From Xiphydria camelus (lineage: Eukaryota; Arthropoda; Insecta; Hymenoptera; Xiphydriidae): 64,000 nt of DNA. The number at the start of each line of letters is the position of its first letter. Position 1 is the stretch's first letter. Where the stretch lies: NCBI GenBank assembly GCA_963678675.1, contig OY783191.1:26060955-26124954 (forward strand), in the 5' to 3' direction. Position numbers and translations under genes: made by a program. The notes beneath the pieces were generated by a model, which ran no database searches, was not told the origin of the DNA, and was given only the letters and a program-made list of their open reading frames with translations. This document shows, one piece after another, positions 35,201 through 45,522 of this stretch.

Positions 35201-37536
35201 CCTATCGCGACTTGCGAAGGGTTGACCCCGGTGCGTGTGTCCTGACTGCGGTTTATAACGCCTGCCGCAGGCTGGAAGCGATCCCTGAGGGTTGGAAGAC
35301 TTCCAACACCGTCTTGGTGTACAAGAAAGGGGATCAGGATGACCTGAGTAATTGGCGCCCGCTCGCGATGGGTTCGGTTCTCGCCAAGCTGTTCGCCGCC
35401 GTCGTGGCCGATCGTCTCACCGTATGGGCGACGCGCAACGGCCGCATCAGTCCTTCACAGAAGGGCTTCCTGAAGTACGAGGGATGCTACGAGCATTCCT
35501 TCGTGCTTCAGGAGGCCATTCAGGACGCACGTCGGACTGGAAAGGAGGTAGTGGTGGCGTGGTTGGACCTCCGAAATGCTTTTGGTTCGGTCCCCCACGT
35601 CTCCATTGCAGCCGCGCTGGAGGGAGCCCAGGTGCCTGCATCTCTCCGCCGTTTGGTGGCGAGTATGTACCGAGGGGCCACTACGAGGGTGAGGACTGCG
35701 GATGGTTACACCTCGGAGGTGAACATCCAGTCGGGTGTAAAACAAGGTTGCCCGTTGAGCCCCATAGTGTTCAACCTCGCTCTCGAGCCCGTACTTCGTG
35801 CCCTCGCATCCTCGGATGCGGGGTACGATTTGCGCGGGACGAGATTGAACACTCTGGCGTACGCGGACGACCTTGCGCTGGTCGCCAGCGACCCCGCCGG
35901 GATGCGACTCCTCCTGTCCGCAGCGGAGAGGGCAGCACAGCGGATTGGCCTACACTTTAACCCGGCTAAATGTGCCACTCTGCATATGAACTGCAGAAGA
36001 GGGCGCCGGGTGCTGCCGACTGTGTTCCCTCTCCAAGGAGAGCCCGTTCGCGCGCTATCGGACCGCGACGAATACCCCCACTTGGGTACGCCCACCGGTG
36101 CCAACGTGAGCCAGACCCCAATAAAGGCGCTCGTTGACATCGTTGAGTGCCTCAAGGCGATCGATGCCTCGTTGCTCGCCCCTTGGCAGAAGTTCGACGC
36201 GGTAGCCAAGTTTGTGCTGCCGCGTATGGACTTCGGTCTAAGGGGAATGAGGATGGAGAAAGGGCCACTCGGTGAAGTCGACCGCCAACTGAAAAGGCTG
36301 GCTAAAGGCTGGTTCCATCTCCCTCAGCGCGCGAGCGCGGAAGTGGTCTTCCTACCTCCATCAATGGGGGGTGGAGGGCTACTTCCGCTAGCTGATCTCG
36401 CGGATGCGCTCACCATCGCACACGCCTTCAGAATGCTGACGGCGGAGGATGAGGTGGTGAGAACAATCGCGAGTAGCGGGTTGAGGGCGGCGGTCAGGAA
36501 GCGGCTCGGCCGAGAGCCGTGCATGGATGACGTGGCGGAATACCTTTCCGGTTCGCTGGAGGGGGATTTCGCCAGGCACGGGGGGGACGTTAAGTCCCTC
36601 TGGACCTCGGCACGTGACGCCGCCCGGAGGCAGTCAACGAAGCTCGGCGTGCGTTGGACGTGGTCTGGCGAACGTGAGGAGCTGGCGATCGTGTTGCGAG
36701 CGACTCGAGACCGATCGACCATCGTACCACCAGCCGCACGCTCGCAAATAGTGCACCGGATGAGGGTTGCACTGGTCGAGTACTACCGCGGAACCTTGCT
36801 GGCGAAGCGGGATCAGGGTAAGGTCCACGAGGTGTCAGGACGGGCGAAGTGGTCTAACCATTTCCTCCGGACTGGCGGCTTTACGCGTTTTGCCGACTGG
36901 CGTTTCGTTCATCGAGCGCGTCTCAATGTCTTGCCTCTGAACGGAGCTAGGCCTTGGGAGGCGAACGATAAACGATGCCGGCGGTGCGGGAGCGCCCTCG
37001 AGACACTACCCCATGTGCTCGGACATTGCACCCCTCACTCCAACGCGATTCAGCGCCGGCACGATGCGATTGTCGATCGGATCGTAAAAGCACAGCAACT
37101 GCCCGGCGTCGTGACCACGAACCGCCCTGTGGCAGGGGTGGTTGGGGAGTTGGCCCAACTTCGGCCGGATATAGTTATCCGGGACGACCGGTCACGTGTC
37201 ATCACCATCTTGGACGTGACGGTGCCCTTCGAGAATCGTCTGCAGTCTTGGGATGAGGCCAGAGCGCGGAAATACGCCAAGTACGCGCCCCTGGCGGACC
37301 AGCTGCAGGCGCAAGGGTACCGAGTTGTGGTTGACGCCTTTATCGTGGGTGCCCTCGGGTCGTGGTACTGGGGCAATGAGAAAGTGCTGAGATGGCTACG
37401 AATATCTTCGTGGTATGCGTCGATGATGCGCCGACTCATTGTCTCGGACACGATCCGATGGTCCCGCGATATCTACGTGGAACACTTGACCGGCGCCAGG
37501 CAGTATGCACCGCTCGAGCCCGAAAATAATGTTTGA
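32272..37536 (+). CDS. Retrotransposon polyprotein, copy 7 (1754 aa)
   Basis: The intact ORF runs from ATG 32272 to TGA 37534-37536, with the same N-terminal type as copy 4 and all zinc-ligand, RT (YADD), CCHC and RLE residues. It shares with copy 1 the linker variants EDRSPERT, TPATTTAPT and QRILLLQG, which separate both from copy 4. Private changes are HPRAAASPP and LPDGSEPQP. It has Val in TAVYNAC, unlike copy 4. The state of the frame and of the motifs suggests recent activity or homogenisation. Confidence 0.94.
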   Translation: MATPPRVPLRIEVPLPEEFRCPVCYGGTGLIRSTGRFKGNAELSKHLALMARRNEPAHAGLFIQYACSRCSYIGQGKYPLKDVKAHFGRAHPRAAASPPSTASTSGTNTSAPANSRPATTIRSAGVRTIRAAISATATTTGATRTPPSTTSATTTTTVAASIATTRRMGGPATRMTLTFGPTRQVPATQHLVRTAGATGVTVPLRPSPSTSSSGGPTRASTQRPNIRGADTMRSALGGTRTSSSPRPGPSTSSGRGSTPPPRRSGSGATTTSAPTSTRPSQTTTTRGVTTRRGRATSAPPVSPRVTRSRARSQRAATEDRSPERTQQRFRRSPPVTAGTTFAAIVATTPTPVVAPVASEGAPTPATTTAPTLQQQREEIRQRILLLQGGQPFVALGGLLDPPTTPPSETTIPTSSPVATITATTITTSVCGGPICSTAVHPGRISPPRTPPRMEDVIVEEEEEIPDEAPAVTSDAGAGSEEEEVREIPARRLSDGAVTLSVAGRPRVLRSGRPRRSVIISSGSSSSSSSDDEVFWRNTSFPQTPAPPEVEVLPHTPELEAVRRRYSATREYLAGVVEYHAGSREVPDDEEEEIRRRVRAEAAARPPPPPPPAARSTPEGRTEDSPRTAAAATPPAAAAAAATTPAAAMRTARTATTATQTTPTIAASTSAPAGLERRPDAPPRDTRGRTEVGGHRGFNSSRRDRTAQFQRPVSPSLRDHGGGFVDGPRAPGRAPPLVPPPPRQGASASRRRPDPARIGAGGLGGPRGAGGVGPGRVNAQPTLPDGSEPQPPFSETECVELIEAAEAVSSIDELEALARRLATRFQAATPAGPGASGARNAPRRGGGRPRRRRAAEDTNPERVADRSDQPDPLLPPPMDRVSRATHIQRLYRQDPRRAFREVMQGPTVQCAVPRDRVLHHFEEVYRRREDPEGLVGGWPTEPPLQDDNDALVSPFSQLEVLRRLKNAANTAPGPDGLTYRDLRRVDPGACVLTAVYNACRRLEAIPEGWKTSNTVLVYKKGDQDDLSNWRPLAMGSVLAKLFAAVVADRLTVWATRNGRISPSQKGFLKYEGCYEHSFVLQEAIQDARRTGKEVVVAWLDLRNAFGSVPHVSIAAALEGAQVPASLRRLVASMYRGATTRVRTADGYTSEVNIQSGVKQGCPLSPIVFNLALEPVLRALASSDAGYDLRGTRLNTLAYADDLALVASDPAGMRLLLSAAERAAQRIGLHFNPAKCATLHMNCRRGRRVLPTVFPLQGEPVRALSDRDEYPHLGTPTGANVSQTPIKALVDIVECLKAIDASLLAPWQKFDAVAKFVLPRMDFGLRGMRMEKGPLGEVDRQLKRLAKGWFHLPQRASAEVVFLPPSMGGGGLLPLADLADALTIAHAFRMLTAEDEVVRTIASSGLRAAVRKRLGREPCMDDVAEYLSGSLEGDFARHGGDVKSLWTSARDAARRQSTKLGVRWTWSGEREELAIVLRATRDRSTIVPPAARSQIVHRMRVALVEYYRGTLLAKRDQGKVHEVSGRAKWSNHFLRTGGFTRFADWRFVHRARLNVLPLNGARPWEANDKRCRRCGSALETLPHVLGHCTPHSNAIQRRHDAIVDRIVKAQQLPGVVTTNRPVAGVVGELAQLRPDIVIRDDRSRVITILDVTVPFENRLQSWDEARARKYAKYAPLADQLQAQGYRVVVDAFIVGALGSWYWGNEKVLRWLRISSWYASMMRRLIVSDTIRWSRDIYVEHLTGARQYAPLEPENNV

Positions 37537-38405
37537 TATTGTTCCCTCCTGCCTTGGTCAGTGGATGAGGTGGCTCTCGTGATAATAGGTATCGGCCTTT
37601 TGTTCTCGCTCCCATATCATTCTCTCACCTATTGTATATATTATCATTCATCCATTCAAGTCATGTCATTCACCGCCATTACCCATCGTGCCGATCACCT
37701 GTAATATAATTGTATTTATGAATTTATATGCTACTTACTTACCGCTGCTTTATGTATTATTATTTATTATCTATATTTTATCTATCTTATTTTTCTATTC
37801 TATGGTGCCACCCATCCTGCCTCGCTAATTAATGCTACTTATACTATTACATATTATTATGAACCATACGATGGTATATTATTGCTAGTAATTAACTTAT
37901 CTAATTTAACTTACCTTCTAATTAATTAATTAAGCTATGTGTAGCCCACCGCGCTGTGTTGTCCATGTAGTGTCCTGTTCTGTCCCTGTTCTGTGCGGTG
38001 GAGCTGGTACCCCTTGGCCGGCCGGCCTCGGTCCATTGAAAGATGGATCGGGGGATGGCTGGTCACGGGGTGCCGCTGGATTTCTGTTGGTGTCGTCCTG
38101 TTTTTGTCCACAGATTTGGCGTCACATCCCCCGACTGCTGCAAAAGCGGCGGGGGATTATCAGAATAGTATTGTAAGGGCCCGTCAACACTAATAAATCA
38201 ATACTCTGAAACGACGGGCTCCCAATAGTGGGGGGTGGGTAATTAGCCGCCCCCCTTATACTTGTATTCATATATATAGTCTTTTCTATTTTGTATTTGT
38301 TTTGTGTGGCGCCTGCGCCATTTATACTACCCCCGGAGGAGCATTGTTCCTCCGGGGGAACACATTTTTATTGTAAATTTTTTTTAATTTTCAATAAATG
38401 GCGTT
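37537..38405 (+). other. 3' UTR of copy 7
   Basis: The 869 bases match copy 4 closely, with gaatagtattg for gaataatattg near 38163 and a longer T run near the end as the visible differences. They contain the same series of hairpins and the 10-bp terminal clamp. Nothing else is seen. Confidence 0.83.
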
Positions 38406-38496
38406 TATCTGTTCTTATCAGCTTAATATCTGATACGATTCCCATTGGGAATCCAGTATATTAAACTGATTTTTGGAGGTGGGTGAGGTGACGGGA
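38406..38496 (+). ncRNA. U2 snRNA nt 39-129 only, truncated, after copy 7
   Basis: Same extent and same breakpoint (acggga|ctagtc) as 31320-31410. It retains the Sm site and stem II but no stem III or IV. The repeat of an identical unusual junction shows that one was copied from the other. Confidence 0.92.
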
Positions 38497-39355
38497 CTAG
38501 TCATTCCTCAGTCGAACCTTTACATTCGCTGGGGAATTTTAATACTTGATTTTAACTTTCGCGCTTTTCGCGACTTCGATCTTCGCTCGGTCGGGAAGTG
38601 ATTAGTAGTAAGTTTTATTGTATGTGTTCAGTGTTAATTTATTAAGTTCAGTGTCGCGCGGTGTGTAGTGTCGGTAACTGCGTGCAGTGTCGTAATTTAT
38701 TTTGTGCTGTCCCTCTGTGTGCCGCGCAGAGAGTTCGCGAGTGCGGAGTGTTCGCGAATAACCCCCTTGGAGGCGCTACCGGAGGACGCAGTCGTCACCC
38801 CAACGTTAAGTGGTCGGAGGTAAAGTAGAGTGTTTCTTTCCCCTTCCTTATCGTCCAACTCCCTTTCCTCAATCGAGCTCCTTACCGGTAACGGGAGGGA
38901 GTAATCGAGGGAGGAATCGGTTTTAACCCCTTTGAATTTCCCGGTTCCCTTTCATCAGCCCCCACTCGCCTGCCAGCGAGCCTTGCTCTAAGGCATCCGA
39001 GTGTCGGTTGCTGTAAGGCGACCTAACCCTACCCTACATTTCCCTTCTAACCTCCCCCGGTGTCAGGCGCTCTGCTGCGCGCGTCGCTCCTTGGAGCGAT
39101 CCCCGCGGCTAAGTGCCCATCGGAGTCCCTAACCTCTTTGCACGGGTGGTGACAGCTGTCATCGTGCGAGCCACTCTGAGGAGTGACTCCCGCGCGTCAG
39201 TTGCCGCCATCTTCCCTATCCCCTCTAGTGCGAGGAGTTAGTCGGTTTGTGGCGGGAAACTGTCACGCCGCCTGGCGAATCCCCTAGGGTAACCTTTCCT
39301 AGTTAGTTTAGCTTAACTGTCGGTTAAGTTTCCCGGTTACTCCGACCACTGCGAG
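38497..39355 (+). other. 5' UTR of copy 8
   Basis: This leader of 859 bases is of the copy 4/7 type. The inverted repeat before the start codon is imperfect here (CTTAACT-gtc-GGTTAAG), and the leader carries ccctagggtaacctttcc. The cctttaca hairpin is retained. Confidence 0.68.
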
Positions 39356-42300
39356 ATGGCGACACCACCACGCGTCCCTCTGAGGATCGAGGTTCCTCTT
39401 CCGGAGGAATTTCGATGCCCTGTCTGCTACGGCGGTACGGGCCTAATTCGCTCCACGGGGCGTTTTAAGGGGAATGCGGAGCTGTCGAAGCACCTGGCCC
39501 TTATGGCCAGGCGAAATGAGCCGGCTCATGCGGGGCTCTTTATACAGTATGCGTGCTCGAGGTGTTCCTACATCGGACAGGGGAAGTATCCTCTGAAAGA
39601 TGTGAAGGCGCACTTCGGGCGCGCACATCCCCGCGCGACAGCTTCCCCCCCATCGACGGCCAGTACATCTGGCACTAATACCTCCGCCCCCGCGAACTCT
39701 CGACCCGCGACTACTATACGTAGCGCGGGCGTAAGGACAATAAGAGCGGCGATAAGTGCGACGGCGACGACGACGGGTGCGACGAGGACACCACCATCCA
39801 CGACCTCGGCCACAACGACCACCACCGTGGCAGCCTCCATCGCAACAACCAGGAGGATGGGAGGACCAGCGACCCGGATGACGCTGACCTTTGGGCCGAC
39901 GCGGCAGGCTCCAGCCACCCAACACCTTGTGCGGACTGCCGGGGCGACGGGAGTCACCGTCCCCCTACGACCCTCGCCATCTACATCTTCGAGCGGGGGT
40001 CCCACTAGAGCGTCGACCCAGAGGCCAAACATCCGAGGAGCCGATACCATGCGGAGCGCGCTCGGGGGAACGCGGACATCTAGTTCCCCCCGCCCCGGTC
40101 CATCAACATCTTCTGGACGGGGATCAACTCCACCTCCTCGACGGAGTGGAAGCGGTGCAACGACCACCTCTGCGCCGACTTCCACCCGTCCCTCGCAGAC
40201 GACCACCACGCGAGGAGTGACGACCAGGCGAGGACGTGCGACCAGCGCCCCGCCTGTGTCCCCAAGAGTCACGAGGAGTAGGGCCAGGAGTCAGAGAGCC
40301 GCCACAGAGGATCGGTCTCCCGAACGGACGCAGCAGAGGTTCCGGCGATCACCTCCGGTCACCGCCGGGACAACTTTTGCGGCCATTGTTGCGACCACCC
40401 CTACGCCTGTCGTTGCCCCCGTCGCCAGCGAGGGAGCACCGACACCAGCCACAACGACTGCACCAACCCTCCAGCAGCAGCGCGAAGAAATTCGCCAACG
40501 CCTACTGCTGCTGCAGGGCGGACAGCCCTTCGTCGCCCTCGGAGGTCTTTTGGACCCCCCGACGACCCCGCCCAGCGAGACTACCATTCCCACCTCCAGT
40601 CCGGTAGCCACGATCACCGCCACTACCATTACCACCTCGGTATGTGGCGGGCCGATCTGCTCTACGGCCGTCCATCCCGGGAGGATAAGTCCCCCCCGAA
40701 CGCCACCAAGGATGGAGGACGTGATCGTGGAGGAAGAGGAGGAGATACCGGACGAGGCGCCTGCAGTAACATCCGATGCAGGTGCCGGGAGCGAGGAAGA
40801 GGAGGTGAGAGAGATCCCCGCCAGACGCCTCAGCGACGGAGCTGTCACCCTCTCCGTCGCGGGACGACCAAGGGTCTTAAGATCTGGTCGTCCCAGGCGA
40901 TCCGTAATAATATCTAGCGGATCGTCGTCGTCGTCGTCGAGCGACGACGAGGTGTTCTGGCGGAACACCTCTTTTCCTCAAACACCTGCTCCCCCGGAGG
41001 TGGAAGTACTGCCTCACACGCCCGAACTGGAGGCAGTAAGGAGGAGATACTCGGCGACCCGTGAGTATCTCGCAGGGGTCGTCGAGTACCACGCGGGAAG
41101 TCGGGAGGTCCCGGACGACGAAGAAGAGGAGATCCGGAGGAGAGTCCGGGCGGAGGCAGCTGCGAGGCCACCGCCCCCACCACCACCAGCGGCCCGATCA
41201 ACACCCGAGGGCCGCACAGAGGACTCACCCCGGACAGCTGCAGCAGCAACACCACCAGCAGCAGCAGCGGCAGCAGCAACAACACCAGCAGCTGCCATGA
41301 GGACGGCGAGGACGGCAACGACCGCTACGCAGACGACGCCGACCATCGCGGCGTCGACATCGGCCCCAGCTGGCCTGGAGCGCCGACCTGACGCGCCACC
41401 GCGCGACACTCGAGGAAGGACTGAGGTAGGAGGGCATCGCGGATTCAATTCTTCGCGCCGCGACCGGACCGCACAGTTTCAGCGTCCGGTAAGTCCCTCG
41501 CTACGCGATCACGGTGGTGGTTTCGTCGATGGTCCCCGGGCGCCCGGACGGGCTCCCCCGTTAGTTCCCCCACCCCCTCGACAGGGTGCCTCGGCCTCCC
41601 GAAGGCGGCCAGATCCGGCCCGCATTGGTGCGGGGGGACTGGGCGTGCCGCGCGGCGCCGGAGGTGTCGGGCCTGGTAGGGTCAACGCCCAGCCAATGCT
41701 GCCAGATGGCTCTGCGCCTCAGCCTCCTTTTAGCGAGACTGAGTGCGTCGAGCTCATCGAAGCGGCTGAGGCTGTCTCGTCGATAGACGAGTTGGAAGCG
41801 CTGGCAAGGCGACTTGCCACGCGTTTTCAGGCTGCGACTCCTGCTGGGCCCGGCGCCTCTGGTGCGCGAAATGCTCCCCGGCGTGGGGGCGGTCGGCCGC
41901 GCCGGAGGCGGGCAGCCGAGGACACGAACCCGGAGCGAGTAGCTGATCGTTCGGATCAGCCTGATCCCCTGCTTCCTCCCCCCATGGATCGCGTGAGTCG
42001 TGCGACTCACATCCAGCGCTTGTACAGACAAGACCCCCGGCGTGCATTTCGCGAGGTGATGCAGGGCCCTACCGTTCAGTGTGCTGTGCCACGCGATAGG
42101 GTTCTTCATCACTTCGAGGAAGTGTATCGCCGGCGTGAGGACCCGGAAGGTCTTGTCGGGGGCTGGCCGACTGAGCCCCCTTTGCAGGACGATAACGACG
42201 CGCTGGTGTCACCCTTCAGTCAGTTGGAGGTACTCCGTCGGCTCAAGAATGCGGCTAATACCGCGCCTGGACCCGACGGTCTTACCTATCGCGACTTGCG

Positions 42301-44620
42301 AAGGGTTGACCCCGGTGCGTGTGTCCTGACTGCGGTTTATAACGCCTGCCGCAGGCTGGAAGCGATCCCTGAGGGTTGGAAGACTTCCAACACCGTCTTG
42401 GTGTACAAGAAAGGGGATCAGGATGACCTGAGTAATTGGCGCCCGCTCGCGATGGGTTCGGTTCTCGCCAAGCTGTTCGCCGCCGTCGTGGCCGATCGTC
42501 TCACCGTATGGGCGACGCGCAACGGCCGCATCAGTCCTTCACAGAAGGGCTTCCTGAAGTACGAGGGATGCTACGAGCATTCCTTCGTGCTTCAAGAGGC
42601 CATTCAGGACGCACGTCGGACTGGAAAGGAGGTGGTGGTGGCGTGGTTGGACCTCCGAAATGCTTTCGGTTCGGTCCCCCATGTCTCCATCGCAGCCGCG
42701 CTGGAGGGAGCCCAGGTGCCTGCATCTCTCCGCCGTCTGGTGGCGAGTATGTACCGAGGGGCCACTACGAGGGTGAGAACTGCGGATGGTTTCACACCGG
42801 AGGTGAACATCCAGTCGGGTGTAAAACAAGGTTGCCCGTTGAGCCCCATAGTGTTCAACCTCGCTCTCGAGCCCGTACTTCGTGCCCTTGCATCCTCGGA
42901 TGCGGGGTACGATTTACGCGGGACGAGATTGAACACTCTGGCGTATGCGGACGACCTTGCGCTGGTTGCCAGCGACCCCGCCGGGATGCGACTCCTCCTG
43001 TCCGCAGCGGAGAGGGCAGCACAGCGGATTGGCCTGCACTTTAACCCGGCTAAATGTGCCACTCTGCATATGAACTGCAGAAGAGGGCGCCGGGTGCTGC
43101 CGACTGTGTTCCCTCTCCAAGGAGAGCCCGTTCGCGCGTTATCGGACCGCGACGAATACCCCCACTTGGGTACGCCCACCGGTGCCAACGTGAGCCAGAC
43201 CCCAATAAAGGCGCTCGTTGACATCGTTGAGTGCCTCAAGGCGATCGATGCCTCGTTGCTCGCCCCTTGGCAGAAGTTCGACGCGGTAGCCAAGTTTGTG
43301 CTGCCGCGTATGGACTTCGGGCTAAGGGGAATGAGGATGGAGAAGGGGCCACTCGGTGAAGTCGACCGCCAACTGAAAAGGCTGGCCAAAGGCTGGTTCC
43401 ATCTCCCTCAGCGCGCGAGCGCGGAAGTGGTCTTCCTACCTCCATCTATGGGGGGAGGAGGGCTACTTCCGCTAGCTGATCTCGCGGACGCGCTCACCAT
43501 CGCACACGCCTTCAGAATGCTGACGGCGGAGGATGAGGTGGTGAGAGCAATCGCGAGTAGCGGGTTGAGGGCGGCGGTCAGGAAGCGGCTCGGCCGAGAG
43601 CCGTGCATGAATGACGTGGCGGAATACCTTTCCGGTTCGCTGGAGGGAGATTTCGCCAGGCACGGGGGGGACGTTAAGTCCCTCTGGACCTCGGCACGTG
43701 ACGCCGCCCGGAGGCAGTCAACGAAGCTCGGCGTGCGTTGGACGTGGTCTGACGAACGTGAGGAGCTGGCGATCGTGTTGCGAGCGACTCGAGACCGATC
43801 GACCATCGTACCACCAGCCGCACGCTCGCAAATAGTGCACCGGATGAGGGTTGCACTGGTCGAGTACTACCGCGGAACCTTGCTGGCGAAGCGGGACCAG
43901 GGTAAGGTCCACGAGGTGTCAGGACGGGCGAAGTGGTCCAACCATTTCCTCCGGACTGGCGGCTTTACGCGTTTTGCTGACTGGCGTTTCGTTCATCGAG
44001 CGCGTCTCAATGTCTTACCTCTTAACGGAGCTAGGCCTTGGGACGCGAACGACAAACGATGCCGGCGGTGCGGGAGCGCCCTCGAGACACTACCCCATGT
44101 GCTCGGACATTGCACTCCTCACTCCAACGCAATTCAGCGTCGGCACGATGCGATTGTCGATCGGATCGTTAAAGCACAGCAACTGCCTGGCGTCGTGACC
44201 ACGAACCGCCCTGTGGCAGGGGTGGTTGGGGAGTTGGCCCAACTTCGGCCGGATATAGTTATCCGGGACGACCGGTCACGTGTCATCACCATCTTGGACG
44301 TGACGGTGCCCTTTGAGAACCGTCTGCAGTCTTGGGATGAGGCCAGAGCGCGGAAATACGCCAAGTACGCGCCCCTGGCGGACCAGCTGCAGGCGCAAGG
44401 GTACCGAGTTGTGGTTGACGCCTTTATCGTGGGTGCCCTCGGGTCGTGGTACTGGGGCAATGAGAAGGTGTTGAGATGGCTACGAATCTCTTCGTGGTAC
44501 TCGTCGATGATGCGCCGACTCATTGTTTCGGACACGATCCGATGGTCCCGCGATATTTACGTGGAACACCTTACCGGCGCTAGGCAGTATGCACCGCTCG
44601 AGCCCGAAAATAATGATTAA
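39356..44620 (+). CDS. Retrotransposon polyprotein, copy 8 (1754 aa)
   Basis: The intact ORF runs from ATG 39356 to TAA 44618-44620. It has the copy 4-type N-terminus and linker and a second RT/RLE type: FTPEV for YTSEV, MNDV for MDDV, SDEREE for SGEREE, PWDANDKRC for PWEANDKRC, WYSSMM for WYASMM, and VVRAIAS for VVRTIAS. Copies 9 and 10 share all of these. GPTRQAPATQ and AQPMLPDG are further markers of this group. YADD, the CCHC Cys and His, and PD-D are unchanged, so the substitutions avoid the catalytic positions. Confidence 0.94.
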   Translation: MATPPRVPLRIEVPLPEEFRCPVCYGGTGLIRSTGRFKGNAELSKHLALMARRNEPAHAGLFIQYACSRCSYIGQGKYPLKDVKAHFGRAHPRATASPPSTASTSGTNTSAPANSRPATTIRSAGVRTIRAAISATATTTGATRTPPSTTSATTTTTVAASIATTRRMGGPATRMTLTFGPTRQAPATQHLVRTAGATGVTVPLRPSPSTSSSGGPTRASTQRPNIRGADTMRSALGGTRTSSSPRPGPSTSSGRGSTPPPRRSGSGATTTSAPTSTRPSQTTTTRGVTTRRGRATSAPPVSPRVTRSRARSQRAATEDRSPERTQQRFRRSPPVTAGTTFAAIVATTPTPVVAPVASEGAPTPATTTAPTLQQQREEIRQRLLLLQGGQPFVALGGLLDPPTTPPSETTIPTSSPVATITATTITTSVCGGPICSTAVHPGRISPPRTPPRMEDVIVEEEEEIPDEAPAVTSDAGAGSEEEEVREIPARRLSDGAVTLSVAGRPRVLRSGRPRRSVIISSGSSSSSSSDDEVFWRNTSFPQTPAPPEVEVLPHTPELEAVRRRYSATREYLAGVVEYHAGSREVPDDEEEEIRRRVRAEAAARPPPPPPPAARSTPEGRTEDSPRTAAAATPPAAAAAAATTPAAAMRTARTATTATQTTPTIAASTSAPAGLERRPDAPPRDTRGRTEVGGHRGFNSSRRDRTAQFQRPVSPSLRDHGGGFVDGPRAPGRAPPLVPPPPRQGASASRRRPDPARIGAGGLGVPRGAGGVGPGRVNAQPMLPDGSAPQPPFSETECVELIEAAEAVSSIDELEALARRLATRFQAATPAGPGASGARNAPRRGGGRPRRRRAAEDTNPERVADRSDQPDPLLPPPMDRVSRATHIQRLYRQDPRRAFREVMQGPTVQCAVPRDRVLHHFEEVYRRREDPEGLVGGWPTEPPLQDDNDALVSPFSQLEVLRRLKNAANTAPGPDGLTYRDLRRVDPGACVLTAVYNACRRLEAIPEGWKTSNTVLVYKKGDQDDLSNWRPLAMGSVLAKLFAAVVADRLTVWATRNGRISPSQKGFLKYEGCYEHSFVLQEAIQDARRTGKEVVVAWLDLRNAFGSVPHVSIAAALEGAQVPASLRRLVASMYRGATTRVRTADGFTPEVNIQSGVKQGCPLSPIVFNLALEPVLRALASSDAGYDLRGTRLNTLAYADDLALVASDPAGMRLLLSAAERAAQRIGLHFNPAKCATLHMNCRRGRRVLPTVFPLQGEPVRALSDRDEYPHLGTPTGANVSQTPIKALVDIVECLKAIDASLLAPWQKFDAVAKFVLPRMDFGLRGMRMEKGPLGEVDRQLKRLAKGWFHLPQRASAEVVFLPPSMGGGGLLPLADLADALTIAHAFRMLTAEDEVVRAIASSGLRAAVRKRLGREPCMNDVAEYLSGSLEGDFARHGGDVKSLWTSARDAARRQSTKLGVRWTWSDEREELAIVLRATRDRSTIVPPAARSQIVHRMRVALVEYYRGTLLAKRDQGKVHEVSGRAKWSNHFLRTGGFTRFADWRFVHRARLNVLPLNGARPWDANDKRCRRCGSALETLPHVLGHCTPHSNAIQRRHDAIVDRIVKAQQLPGVVTTNRPVAGVVGELAQLRPDIVIRDDRSRVITILDVTVPFENRLQSWDEARARKYAKYAPLADQLQAQGYRVVVDAFIVGALGSWYWGNEKVLRWLRISSWYSSMMRRLIVSDTIRWSRDIYVEHLTGARQYAPLEPENND

Positions 44621-45522
44621 TATTTACCCTCCTGCCTTGGTCAGTAGATGAGGTGGCTCCAGTGTTATTAGGTACCGGCCTTCCCGCTTCATTGTCATAT
44701 CATTCTTTCACCTATTGTATATACTATCATTCATCTTAGTCATGTCATTCACCGCCATTATACGCTATGCTGGCTACCTAAACATATAACTGTGATCATT
44801 ACTACGTATCTATTGCTTTTAATCTATTTATTATTACCTATGTTATTACTATTAGTACGTTAATCATGCCACCCATCTCGCCTCACAAATTATCACTATT
44901 GTCTTAGGTTTATATCACTAGTTATTTATACAAATATTATTATATACTACCGCAAACTAGCCTAAGAAACTTACCTATACTTACCATAGTTGATCAGGCC
45001 TCTGCGGCGATAATCCCCGTATAGCCTGTAGTTAATAGTTATACGTGTTGCCCACCGCATTGCGATATTGTTTTGTGCCGTCCATGTGATGTCCTGTCCC
45101 GTCTTTGTTCTGTGCGGTGGAGCTGGTGCCCCTGGGCTGGTCGGCCTCGGTCTGCTGTAAAGTGGATTGGGGGGTGGCTAGTCCGTGGGCACCGCTGGAT
45201 TTCTGTTGTGTGGTCCCGTGTTTGTCCCACGGATACAGTGGCGCCACATCCCCCGACCGTAGGACGGCGGGGGGCTCCCAGTATTACTTTGTTAGGACCC
45301 GCCGAAACTAATAAATATACTTCTTTGCTATGGCGGGTCCTCAATAGTGGGGGGTGGGTATTAAGCTGCCCCCCTTATATTTGTATTTAGGATATTATAC
45401 ATTGTATTATTTTTTTTAATTGTTTTATTGTCGGCGCCACGCGCCATTTACCCCCGGAGGAGCATTGTTCCTCCGGGGGAACACATTTTTATTGATAATG
45501 TATATTTTCAATAAATGGCGTT
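44621..45522 (+). other. 3' UTR of copy 8
   Basis: The 902-base region is of the copy 2 type but distinct from it. It has ggcctctgcggcgataatcc, the stem CCCCCG-accgtaggacgg-CGGGGG, GGACCCGCC/GGCGGGTCC, GGGGGG/CCCCCC, the 11-bp CCCCCGGAGGA hairpin, and a 9-bp clamp cgccattta/taaatggcg. The AT-rich middle (44740-44990) shows no gene. Confidence 0.83.

Larger units (their letters stand above)
31411..38405 (+). mobile_element. Copy 7: retrotransposon missing first 21 bases
   Basis: Compared with copy 4, the first 21 bases of the 5' UTR are absent and the left neighbour is U2 nt 129. The rest is complete. ORF and 3' UTR are close to copy 4, and the ORF is close to copy 1. The deletion stops just before the cctttaca hairpin, so that structure is retained. 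Confidence 0.9.
38497..45522 (+). mobile_element. Copy 8: retrotransposon missing first 21 bases, 3' type of copies 9-10
   Basis: The left end is the same truncated junction as copy 7. The RT, RLE and 3' UTR are nearly identical to copies 9 and 10. The 5' UTR follows copies 4 and 7 apart from small changes (tttattgtatgtgttcag in place of tttattttatgtgtggtcag). Confidence 0.9.
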
